In this document: piece after piece, positions 30,503 to 38,183 of the stretch
How the letters are laid out: the number at the start of each line of letters is the position of its first letter
Position numbering within the stretch: the stretch's first letter is position 1
Virus record (IMG/VR): IMGVR_UViG_3300048922_000213
Location: 1-39,894 of that record
Strand: one strand, 5' to 3'
DNA length: 39,894 nucleotides
DNA from: a virus
Made by a program: the position numbers and the translations under genes
The notes under the pieces: model-generated
Database searches by the model: none
What the model was told of the DNA's origin: nothing
Seen by the model: the letters and a program-made list of their open reading frames with translations, nothing else

Positions 30503-31519
30503 TTAAGCCTCAAGTTCGATATTTTCGATCAGGCAGCCGAGGCCGTAATCCTCTACGACGTAGGCGTCGTTGCTGGATTCGTAGTTCTCGATACGGTTTT
30601 TTTCCGGCGCTTCTTTCACGTAGCGACGACGTCCGCCGATCTGCCAGTAGATGGCGAGGTTGGCCAGTGAGGTGATCAACGCTGCACCGTCCGGCACATA
30701 CGGGACTTCGACCGGCTGCTTACCGCCCATGCGCTTTTGCGACAGGATCATGTCGGTGGCCAGCTTCTCGGATGCCGGCTGTTCCTTGTTGATCAGCGGG
30801 AAGTATTTGTCGTGCACCAGGTTGCTGCCGAGGATGACCACGATGCCCGGGTCTTTGCGGTGCCACGGGTCGATGAGGTTGGCGACGGCGTCGAACACTA
30901 GGGCGTCGAGGTTGTTGTAGTCCGCGCTTGCGCCTGTACCGATGACGATCTTGCCGGCAGCCTTACCGTCCTTGAGAACGCGGGCAGGGGCATTGGTGCG
31001 GTACTGCTGAAGCCAGCCGATGTTGACGTCCTGCAGCAGTGGGTTGGCCTGACGGTCGGTGGTGGCGGCAGCGCTGACGCCGTTGAAGCCGACCATGATG
31101 CGGTCGAGGGCTTGGCGCTTGAGGATCGCGTCGCGCAGGCGTGCCTGGAAGTCTGGAAACTTCGCCCATGCGTCGAGCTGCGCGTAGCGGATCGCGGTGT
31201 CGAAGTCGGTGTGCTTGGCTTCGTAGCCTTTCTTGTCCAGCGACGACACGTCGCGAGGTTGGCGCACACCATTGCCGGTGGTGTCGGTGCGGCCGGCGAT
31301 AGTGCTGCTGACGCCAAGACCAACTTTTTCGCCCTGCAGCTCATCGACGCCGATGATGCCGATCTGGCCGAGGAATTCGCTGGATTCCTGCATGCGGGTT
31401 TCCAACGTTTGCTGCACGGTCGGATCGACCGCGAAGGTGGCGGCGGTCGAGGACACGCCGTTGAGGCGTGCCAACTGGCTCAGGTAAGCGTTGAAGTGTT
31501 CGCGAGTGTCGTTACGCAT
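30503..31519 (-). CDS. N: Major capsid protein gpN
   Basis: 338 aa, P2 gpN family (HK97 fold): MRNDTREHFNAYLSQLARLN opening, LGVSSTIAGRTDTTGNGVRQPRD and QIGGRRRYVKEAPEKNRIEN. It forms the icosahedral head. It is placed between scaffold O and terminase M. Confidence 0.96.
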   Translation of the reverse strand: MRNDTREHFNAYLSQLARLNGVSSTAATFAVDPTVQQTLETRMQESSEFLGQIGIIGVDELQGEKVGLGVSSTIAGRTDTTGNGVRQPRDVSSLDKKGYEAKHTDFDTAIRYAQLDAWAKFPDFQARLRDAILKRQALDRIMVGFNGVSAAATTDRQANPLLQDVNIGWLQQYRTNAPARVLKDGKAAGKIVIGTGASADYNNLDALVFDAVANLIDPWHRKDPGIVVILGSNLVHDKYFPLINKEQPASEKLATDMILSQKRMGGKQPVEVPYVPDGAALITSLANLAIYWQIGGRRRYVKEAPEKNRIENYESSNDAYVVEDYGLGCLIENIELEA

Positions 31520-31562
31520 GGATATCGTCCTTCGTTGATCGGGGCTGTGGGTGGGCCGACTG

Positions 31563-32393
31563 TCAGCAGTCGGTCATGACCTTGTTGTCGCCACCGGTTA
31601 CCGGAGGGCGGGTCTTTTGGTTGTGGTCTTGGGTGGTGGAGAGCTTGCCCTTCAACTCGGTGAAGTCCTTGCTCAGTTGATCAAGCTTGGTGCTCAGGCC
31701 TGCGGAGAATTTCTTCTCGGCGGCGAGTTGGTCGGGCAAATCTTTGACGTGCACCGCCACGGCCTCGACGGCCTCACTGATCTGCGAGAACTCGGCGTCG
31801 TCCTTGGCCTGTTTGCCGCCCAGCAGGGCTTGCACTTTGCTGAAAAGCTGGGCGCCGAGGCTCGGTTTGTCCTCGATTTCCTCGAAGGTCAGCTCGGTCT
31901 CCATCGCTTCGGTGAACATGGAGGTTGCGGAGTAGTGGCGATCCTTGAACGGGCTGGCGTCGGGCTTCTGTGCTGAGAACGCCAGGACGTCGGTACCGAG
32001 GCTGGCCGGTGAGTCGGTGATCGCCAGACCGACGATGTAGGCCTCGCCGGTGTCGGCGAAGCTGTCATCGATTTCGATGGACGTGTAGATCTTCTGTTTC
32101 GCCTTGTTCATGGCGATCAGGTCGGCGGTCGGCTCGACCTGCGCGAACAGGGCCAGTTTTTTCTGGCCGTTCACGTCAACTTCTTCGGTTTTCACGGCCA
32201 GCACATCGCCGTAGGCCTTGAACGGGCTGTCAGGCAGCAGGCTGCGGAAATGCTCCAACCAAATGCGGGCGCCATAGGTGGCGGGGTTGAAGTTCTTCGC
32301 GGCTTGCTCCAGCCAGCTGCGTTTGATGGTGCGCTTGTCCGAGGTAGCGCCCTCGACGGCGACGCGGAACCAGTTGCTGCGAAATTTCTTCAT
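31563..32393 (-). CDS. O: Capsid scaffold and maturation protease gpO
   Basis: 276 aa from the ATG at 32391-32393. With this start the P2 gpO protease residues fall in register: Asp19 (ATSDKR), His48 (IWLEHF) and Ser105 (IYTSIEI; Ser107 in P2 as I recall), so the catalytic triad is intact. The C-terminal part (about 195-265) is a scaffold helix (AEKKFSAGLSTKLDQLSKDF). It guides head assembly and cleaves gpN. It is the first gene of the O-to-S operon and divergent from P. Confidence 0.95.
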   Translation of the reverse strand: MKKFRSNWFRVAVEGATSDKRTIKRSWLEQAAKNFNPATYGARIWLEHFRSLLPDSPFKAYGDVLAVKTEEVDVNGQKKLALFAQVEPTADLIAMNKAKQKIYTSIEIDDSFADTGEAYIVGLAITDSPASLGTDVLAFSAQKPDASPFKDRHYSATSMFTEAMETELTFEEIEDKPSLGAQLFSKVQALLGGKQAKDDAEFSQISEAVEAVAVHVKDLPDQLAAEKKFSAGLSTKLDQLSKDFTELKGKLSTTQDHNQKTRPPVTGGDNKVMTDC

Positions 32394-32496
32394 GCCGGGA
32401 ATCCTCATTGCTTGGGGCGCCTGCTGTTGGCTGAGCAGTGCGTTGCGATGAGGGGCATGGTCGTGACGCGCGCGAGTTGCGGCAACGAGGCGGGAC

Positions 32497-32515
32497 TGTA
32501 AGGGCGGGGGCTACA
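32497..32515. promoter_or_regulatory. Candidate Ogr-binding dyad between O and P
   Basis: TGTAAGGGCGGGGGCTACA, TGT-N13-ACA with TGTA/TACA symmetry, in the 169-bp gap between the divergent O and P genes. Its centre is 57 bp from the P start and 113 bp from the O start. It could serve either late operon. Confidence 0.6.
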
Positions 32516-32562
32516 AAGGGCGGTGCTATTGAGTCGCGGGCGCGGGCGGCAGCATCGCGGCC

Positions 32563-34320
32563 ATGACTACGACCGAACTGCTGCCTATTGACCCGCGCCG
32601 CCAATCCAAGTTTCTCTACTGGATGGGTTGGCGCATCTGCGAGATTGCCGAGGCTACGGGCGAAAAGGAAAAAACGCTACACAGCTGGAAGGCCCGCGAC
32701 GAGTGGGACCGGGCTGACAACATCGAACGCATCGGCGGGGCACTGGAAGCGCGGTTGGTGCAACTGATCCTCAAGGAGGGGAAAAGCGGCGGAGACTTCA
32801 AAGAGATTGATTTGCTGCATCGGCAGTTGGAGCGGCAGGCGCGCATCCAGCGCTTTCAGGGTGGCGGTACCGAAACCGATCTAAACCCGAATCTGGCGAA
32901 ACGCAACGCCGAGCCGAAGAAAAAGGCTGTCAAGAACGAGATCGACGAAGACCAGATCGAACTGCTGCGCGAGGCCTTCATTGATGGCTGTTTCGACTAT
33001 CAGAAGGACTGGTACCGCGCCGGCAATCAGCGCACACGCGTCATCCTCAAAAGCCGGCAGATCGGCGCGACTTACTACTTTGCCCGGGAGGCGTTCATCG
33101 ATGCGCTGGACACCGGGCGCAACCAGATTTTCCTGTCGGCTTCGAAGAACCAGGCCTACCTGTTTCGGGGCTACATTCAGGCGTTCTGCCGCGAGGTGAT
33201 TGGCGTCGAACTGACCGGTGACCCCATCGTGTTGCCCAACGGCGCCGAACTGTTTTTCCTCGGCACCAACGCCCGCACTGCTCAGGGCTACCACGGCAAT
33301 TTTTACTTCGATGAATTCTTCTGGACGTTCAAGTTCGAGGAGCTGAACAAGGTCGCTTCGGGCATGGCGATGCACAAGAAGTGGCGCAAGACCTACTTTT
33401 CCACGCCGTCGAGCATGGCCCACGAGGCGTACACGTTCTGGACGGGTGAGCGCTTCAACAAGGGCAAGCCGGCCGCGCAGCATACGAAGGTGGACGTGTC
33501 CCACGGCGCGCTCCAGCAGGGGCGGTTTTGCGAGGATCGGCTGTGGCGGCAGATCGTCACGATTCTGGATGCGGAGCGGGGCGGGTGCGACTTGTTCGAC
33601 ATCGAGGAATTGCGCCGCGAATACAGCCCCGAGGCGTTCGCCAACCTGCTGATGTGCGAATTCGTCGACGACGGCGCGAGCATCTTTCCGCTGACCCTGT
33701 TGCAGTCGTGCATGGTGGACAGTTGGGTCGAATGGAACGAGGACTACAAACCCTTTGCCATGCGCCCGTTTGGCGATCGACAAGTCTGGATTGGCTACGA
33801 CCCGGCCGAGACGGGCGACTGCTCCGGCATGGTCGTGGTCGCGCCACCGCTGGTACCGGGCGGCAAATTCCGCATCCTCGAACGCCACCAGTTCCGTGGC
33901 ATGGACTTCGCCGCGCAGGCTGCATTCATCAAGAGCGTCTGCGACCGCTTCTGGGTGACGTACATCGGCATCGATGTCACCGGTCTGGGCAGCGGCGTGG
34001 CCCAGCTGGTGCGCCAGTTCTTCCCGGCGGTGACCACCTTCAGCTACTCACCGGAAGTCAAAACCCGTCTGGTACTCAAGGCGTATGACGTGATCCACAA
34101 GGGCCGGCTCGAATTCGATGCCGGCTGGACCGACATGGCCCAGTCGCTGATGGCGATCCGCAAAACCGTCACCGCCGGCGGACGCCAGTACACCTACACC
34201 GCCGGCCGCAACGACAACACCGGCCACGCCGACCTGGCCTGGGCGCTCTTTCACGCATTGCACCACGAACCGCTTGAGGGGCAGACCACTGCCAACACCG
34301 GGCGCATGGAGATTTACTGA
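32563..34320 (+). CDS. P: Terminase large subunit gpP
   Basis: 585 aa. Features: an N-terminal helix-turn-helix-like segment (ICEIAEATGEKEKTLHSWKA), an ATPase with atypical Walker A LKSRQIGATYYF and Walker-B strand NFYFDEFFW, and a nuclease domain with IGYDPAETGDCSGMVVV and later GRNDNTGHADLAWALFHAL. It cuts cos and drives DNA into the head. The stop overlaps the Q start. Confidence 0.96.
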   Translation: MTTTELLPIDPRRQSKFLYWMGWRICEIAEATGEKEKTLHSWKARDEWDRADNIERIGGALEARLVQLILKEGKSGGDFKEIDLLHRQLERQARIQRFQGGGTETDLNPNLAKRNAEPKKKAVKNEIDEDQIELLREAFIDGCFDYQKDWYRAGNQRTRVILKSRQIGATYYFAREAFIDALDTGRNQIFLSASKNQAYLFRGYIQAFCREVIGVELTGDPIVLPNGAELFFLGTNARTAQGYHGNFYFDEFFWTFKFEELNKVASGMAMHKKWRKTYFSTPSSMAHEAYTFWTGERFNKGKPAAQHTKVDVSHGALQQGRFCEDRLWRQIVTILDAERGGCDLFDIEELRREYSPEAFANLLMCEFVDDGASIFPLTLLQSCMVDSWVEWNEDYKPFAMRPFGDRQVWIGYDPAETGDCSGMVVVAPPLVPGGKFRILERHQFRGMDFAAQAAFIKSVCDRFWVTYIGIDVTGLGSGVAQLVRQFFPAVTTFSYSPEVKTRLVLKAYDVIHKGRLEFDAGWTDMAQSLMAIRKTVTAGGRQYTYTAGRNDNTGHADLAWALFHALHHEPLEGQTTANTGRMEIY

Positions 34321-35342
34321 TGACCGAACAACTGGCCAACCAGACGTTGCCCGCTACGACACCCGCCACTGGCGCGGGAACTCAGGTGTTTTCCTTCGGC
34401 GAACCGACGCCGGTGCTGGGGGGGCGGGAGGTTTTCGATTACCTGGAGTGCTGGTTCAACGGGCGATGGTATGAGCCGCCGCTTTCGCTGGATGGGTTGG
34501 CCCGGTCGGTGGGGGCGAGCGTGCATTTGCATTCGGGGTTGATGTTCAAGCGCAACCTGTTGAGCAAGACGTTTATCCCGCATCCGCTGTTGTCGCGGGC
34601 TTCGTTTGAGCAGTTTGCTTTGGACTTTCTGTGTCTGGGAAATGGCTACCTTGAGGGTCGTCGCTCGCGATTGGGCGGGGTGCGCAAATTGGAAACGCCT
34701 TTGGCCAAGTACATGCGTGCCGGGCCGGATGGGCAGTTTTACCAGGTGCGAGGGTGTAAGGATGAACACGCGTTTGAGCCGGACAGCGTTTTTCATCTGC
34801 GGGAGGCGGATCTACACCAGGAGATTTATGGGTTGCCGGAGTGGGTCAGCGCGTTGCAGTCGGCGTTGTTGAATGAGTCGGCGACGTTGTTTCGGCGCAA
34901 GTATTACGAGAACGGGAGTCATGCGGGGTTCATCTTGTACATGACGGATGCGGCGCAGACCGAGGCGGACATTGATGCGTTGCGCAAGGCACTGAAGGAA
35001 TCGAAGGGGCCAGGCAATTTCCGGAATTTGTTCGTCTACTCGCCGACCGGCAAGAAGGACGGAATTCAGCTGATCCCAGTGAGCGAGGTGGCGGCGAAGG
35101 ATGAATTCAATTCGATCAAGAATCAGACGCGGGATGACGTGCTGGCGAGCCTGCGTATTCCGCCGCAGTTAATGGGGATTGTGCCGCAGAACGCGGGTGG
35201 GTTTGGGTCGATTCGGGAGGCAGCCCAAATCTACGCGGCCAATGAGCTGGAGCCGATTCAGACGCGGATGATGCAGTTGAATGACTGGCTTGGTGAAGAT
35301 GTTGTTCGATTCAGAGCATACGAAATCGGGCAAGAGAATTAA
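34320..35342 (+). CDS. Q: Portal protein gpQ
   Basis: 340 aa, P2 gpQ family: FSFGEPTPVLGGREVFDYLE, then CWFNGRWYEPPLSLDGLARS and, further on, LRIPPQLMGIVPQNAGGFGS. It is the dodecameric DNA gate of the head. It is the last late gene before the cos end. It overlaps the P stop by one base (TGATG). Confidence 0.96.
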   Translation: MTEQLANQTLPATTPATGAGTQVFSFGEPTPVLGGREVFDYLECWFNGRWYEPPLSLDGLARSVGASVHLHSGLMFKRNLLSKTFIPHPLLSRASFEQFALDFLCLGNGYLEGRRSRLGGVRKLETPLAKYMRAGPDGQFYQVRGCKDEHAFEPDSVFHLREADLHQEIYGLPEWVSALQSALLNESATLFRRKYYENGSHAGFILYMTDAAQTEADIDALRKALKESKGPGNFRNLFVYSPTGKKDGIQLIPVSEVAAKDEFNSIKNQTRDDVLASLRIPPQLMGIVPQNAGGFGSIREAAQIYAANELEPIQTRMMQLNDWLGEDVVRFRAYEIGQEN

Positions 35343-35465
35343 CTTTTTTGTTGATCAGAAATAAGGCAAGTCTGTTTGCTGAAGAAAGATGATTTTAATG
35401 CTTTGGAAGTGAGGCAAGGTTTGTGGCTTAATACTTTTTCTCAGCCAAGGACTGTCGGAGTCACT

Positions 35466-36284
35466 GTGATCTACGAAAAAAAAGAAGAGACGAGTATTAA
35501 ACATATACTTGGTGTGGTCTTGCTGGCATGTGTTTTGATCGTAGAGTTGTTCTATCTATATGTCGATTTTTCGAAAGAATTTTGGGGGGTAAAATTTGTT
35601 GATGTGGTGAATATTATTGCTCAGTTCGCTACCGCGGGAGCGTTTTATCTAGGGTTTCATCAGTATCATAGAAATAAAAAAGTAGAACGGCAGGCCGTTA
35701 TAGTTTCGGAGTGTAAAAATTTAATATTGAAGATGGTGGCCGTAAGCAAGGAGTTTAGGGTTGGGGAAGAAACCAGTTTCTCTAATATTAAATATTGTTG
35801 CGAAAAACTTGGTAGTCTTGGCGCTGATTTCGATATATTGTTTACTGCCGTAGATGAGGGTATACAAAAAGCAATAGTTAGGATGCACTGGCAAGAAATG
35901 TATTTTAATGAGCTTCAGCATGTGATGCAGAATCTCGAGCTAGGCCCGGCTCTTAATGTTTTTGGTGATGCTCGTTCCTATTATCTTATTGTTCTGCATG
36001 AGGCTCACAAGAAAGCTGATGATGAGAAGGTCTTGGATATGTTTCGAAAGTATTTTATTTCAAAAGAGATATTGAGTAACTACGTAGAGTCGGGGTTGGT
36101 GCGTTTTAAGTTTGAGTTTCCAGATCTCTATATGTTCTTTTTGTTCTATTTTGAGAGTGAGAATACAGATGACTATATGTACGGAAGTATCTCGCGGTTG
36201 GATGCTAGGGCGAGAGCGCCAGTGATTGCTGCTATTAAGGATGCATATAAAATCGACATCGAAGATTTTTCTACTGAAAAATAA
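35466..36284 (+). CDS. Two-TM cargo protein beside the portal gene
   Basis: 272 aa, strongly AT-rich. From the preferred GTG at 35466 (CGGAG six bases upstream) it starts MIYEKKEETSIKHILGVVLL; a TTG at 35376 is an alternative that would add 30 residues. Two membrane helices (about 13-33 and 43-65) are followed by a ~200-aa helical cytoplasmic domain ending DAYKIDIEDFSTEK. No family is recognised. Membrane anchor plus helical cytosolic domain is a common layout for abortive-infection proteins. In phiCTX the cytotoxin gene occupies the equivalent slot between Q and cos. The role here is unknown. Confidence 0.65.
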   Translation: MIYEKKEETSIKHILGVVLLACVLIVELFYLYVDFSKEFWGVKFVDVVNIIAQFATAGAFYLGFHQYHRNKKVERQAVIVSECKNLILKMVAVSKEFRVGEETSFSNIKYCCEKLGSLGADFDILFTAVDEGIQKAIVRMHWQEMYFNELQHVMQNLELGPALNVFGDARSYYLIVLHEAHKKADDEKVLDMFRKYFISKEILSNYVESGLVRFKFEFPDLYMFFLFYFESENTDDYMYGSISRLDARARAPVIAAIKDAYKIDIEDFSTEK

Positions 36285-36314
36285 TAAATCTTATAAGGGG
36301 GCACTGCTCCCTGT

Positions 36315-37022
36315 TCAAGGTTTAGTCACAAATCCTTTACCCGAGCAGATCGAGCATTCCTCGCTTTGCCCGAATCGGTCACGACAGACGGGGCATGTGC
36401 AGAAAGCTGCTGACTCGATAAACGGGCGTAGCCTTTCAAACGCGCGCAAGTCCCTCTCCTCTTGAGCAACCTGTGCCGCATCAACCAGAGCGCGATAAGC
36501 GTCCGGATCGTCTAGGGGCTTGCAGTCAACCCCGGCAATTACCCGGTCAGTTTCAATCAACCGGTATTGTCGTCCATTCATTTCTAGGATCAGTCCTGCA
36601 ATTTTTCCGATCTTCCGGGAAAGACCCAAAGTCAAGCGCACACCGTCCGTATCGGAGTAAACCTTCCCGTCATAGGTAGACGAGGCGCCGCGCGGTTCCT
36701 CAGTCGTGAAGTTGAAGATCGAGCGGCTGATTGTGCCCAGCAGCTTGCCATTGGTGACCTGCACGACGTTGTAGGTCGATGCGCCACGGTATTGATCAGG
36801 CGAATTCTGCAGCTCCTCGACGGTGTGCCAGTAGGCTGCATCTGCCATCTCGTTCATATCAAACCGCTCAAGCTGATCGATCAGCCCCTCGTCAAACAAC
36901 GCAGCTGCCATCTCGTGGAGTGTTTCCCGGTGCGCCTCGGGGTTTTGCATTCGAAAGTCCTTATCGTCGAGGGTCAAACGCCATCGCTGCATCCTGAGAG
37001 CTTTAGCCTGTCCGAAGTTCAT
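36315..37022 (-). CDS. LexA-box-controlled protein with C-terminal zinc ribbon
   Basis: 235 aa starting MNFGQAKALRMQRWRLTLDD; the frame allows a start at 37031. The N-terminal half is helical (EAHRETLHEMAAALFDEGLI), the middle mixed beta (YDGKVYSDTDGVRLTLGLSR, MNGRQYRLIETDRVIAGV), and the C-terminus carries C208, C210, C213, C223 and C226 in CTCPVCRD...CSICSGKGF, a zinc ribbon of the DnaJ-like CxxCxGxG kind. No known family can be named with certainty. A near-consensus SOS box lies 22-41 bp upstream and Q lies on the other side, so it is an SOS-induced gene at the cos end. An antirepressor role, as for Tum of phage 186, is a hypothesis. Confidence 0.72.
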   Translation of the reverse strand: MNFGQAKALRMQRWRLTLDDKDFRMQNPEAHRETLHEMAAALFDEGLIDQLERFDMNEMADAAYWHTVEELQNSPDQYRGASTYNVVQVTNGKLLGTISRSIFNFTTEEPRGASSTYDGKVYSDTDGVRLTLGLSRKIGKIAGLILEMNGRQYRLIETDRVIAGVDCKPLDDPDAYRALVDAAQVAQEERDLRAFERLRPFIESAAFCTCPVCRDRFGQSEECSICSGKGFVTKP

Positions 37023-37043
37023 GAAAATCAATCGCTGTACAAA

Positions 37044-37063
37044 TACTGTATGTGCGTACAGTA
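37044..37063 (-). promoter_or_regulatory. LexA (SOS) box
   Basis: TACTGTATGTGCGTACAGTA contains CTGT-N8-ACAG exactly and agrees with 16 of 20 positions of the E. coli-type consensus TACTGTATATATATACAGTA; the pseudomonad core CTGT-N8-ACAG is complete. It lies just upstream of the minus-strand gene at 36315-37022. Confidence 0.82.
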
Positions 37064-37162
37064 ATCGGCTCGGTGAGTTAACGCGAGCGTGGGGCGACGA
37101 GCTGTCACGAAACTGGGGGAATTGGCGTGCTTCACGGTGCTAGTGACGTGCTACACGCACTT

Positions 37163-37198
37163 GGCGCGCGCCGTCGTCCCCCCACCTCGCCTGCGCGC
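37163..37198 (-). other. cos site (putative cohesive-end cut site)
   Basis: On the minus strand GGCGAGGTGGGGGGACGACG follows GCGCGCA and is followed by the palindrome GGCGCGCGCC. The P2 cohesive end, from memory, begins GGCGAGGCGGGG; 11 of the first 12 bases agree. GCGCGC blocks on both sides give the dyad expected around a terminase cut. It lies between Q and the other end of the genome, exactly where P2-like phages have cos. Confidence 0.7.
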
Positions 37199-37391
37199 TA
37201 AATGGGCCTTTTTTTCCGCAGCCCTGCACTTGATCACGCGCGGCTAAGGTCAGGCGCTGCAGAGTAGGCTGTGAAGGTCAAAAAGCCTGCGAATCCCTGC
37301 GTACTTGGGCCGTCTGATGGGACAGATCAGGCGGAGTGGAAGGCCGGTAGAAGAATCTAGCCGATGCGTGTTTTTCCAAGAACGCCAGCGG

Positions 37392-37676
37392 AAAAAAGTA
37401 ATGTGGTAATTCGAATATCGGAACACTGGTGAAAGCCCCGTATTCATTGGCTTTGCTGGCTTACTTCAAAAAGTAATTTTGAGTAATGAAAAAGGTAACA
37501 CGCTTGTAAGTGGTTGATTTGCAAGGGATGTATAAAAGGAAAAATTACTTCCTAGAAAGGTAACTACCTTACCTCTGCATTACTCAAAAATTACCTTTCG
37601 CCAAACCTTCGCAGTCCAGTGAAATCTAGTCTCTCAGACGAATCGAATGTTCGGATTACCAAAATAACCTTTTTCC
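37392..37676. repeat. Iteron-like cluster of GGTAA / AAGTAAT motifs
   Basis: Within 285 bp: AAAAAAGTAAT (37392-37402) then GTGGTAATT; AAAAAGTAAT (37468-37477), GAGTAATG, AAAAAGGTAAC (37489-37499); AAAAATTACTTCC; the dyad AAGGTA-AC-TACCTT (37557-37570); ATTACTCAAAAATTACCTTT (37579-37598), which is the inverted counterpart of 37468-37488; and GGATTACCAAAATAACCTTT (37653-37672). AT-rich, gene-free, direct and inverted copies. A candidate replication origin or regulator-binding region. Confidence 0.5.
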
Positions 37677-37868
37677 GATACCGTTCCCGAAAAAAGGGCA
37701 TCACTTATCAGGCGGTACAGCCGATCACCTCGCCACTTACTCATGCGAATGATGAATACACTCAACCGCGCAGGTCGTTTACACCCGCACGGAAATGCTT
37801 GTAGGGACTGCTTGGGCGGACCGCGCAAACGAGTTGTCCCGCTTGGTGTGGACATGGGATGGGTGGGA

Positions 37869-37881
37869 CGAAAGTGGTACG
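37869..37881 (+). repeat. Isolated CGAAAGTGGTACG unit
   Basis: Identical over 13 bp to the reverse complement of 1718-1730, one of the arm-type units beside attL. It lies 1.9 kb from attR, too far for a normal arm site; it may be a relic or chance. Confidence 0.4.
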
Positions 37882-38183
37882 AAGATTTGTAGGCGGCGCT
37901 GGAAGCCACGTGTGGAAAGCCCTACAGAATCAGCTGATCCAATCCAACACGGCGGATAAGTTTAGGGTGCGGGGGGGATCAACATTGGGATCCGGGTAAA
38001 CGACGCTAATGCGCGGATTTGCAGGGATGTATCTTGGATTTAATAGAGACGTGATCGGATGCCTTCAATACTCTGAACGCCTATATCGCCGCATGCGGAG
38101 CAATATCGAGGATCTGGAGGCGATCACGTTACAGCCCATATGGGATGTAAATATCGTGGTCTGCCTCCGATAACTACTGAATA

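Larger units (their letters stand above)
37064..38183. other. Gene-free 1.1 kb holding cos and repeats
   Basis: No convincing gene is visible on either strand. It holds the cos-like site (37163-37198), an AT-rich stretch with repeated GGTAA/AAGTAAT motifs (37392-37676), one isolated GTGGTAC unit within CGAAAGTGGTACG (37869-37881) and otherwise unremarkable sequence. Short frames of 54-91 codons occur but lack ribosome-binding sites and protein-like composition over most of their length. Confidence 0.7.

Noticed and set aside
13378-32393. R-type pyocin (tailocin)
   Set aside because: Tail and fibre genes resemble R-pyocins, but capsid, portal, both terminase subunits, scaffold protease, replication gene and attachment sites are all present, so it is a full phage.
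37634-37909. 91-codon frame on the minus strand in the gene-free region
   Set aside because: No ribosome-binding site, low-complexity N-terminal half, and overlap with the repeat cluster. Part of the frame looks protein-like, but not enough to call a gene.
38009-38173. 54-codon frame on the + strand (MRGFAGMYLGFNRDVIGCLQ...)
   Set aside because: Composition is plausible, but it has only a weak ribosome-binding site, no neighbours in the same direction and no recognised family. It may be a gene relic.
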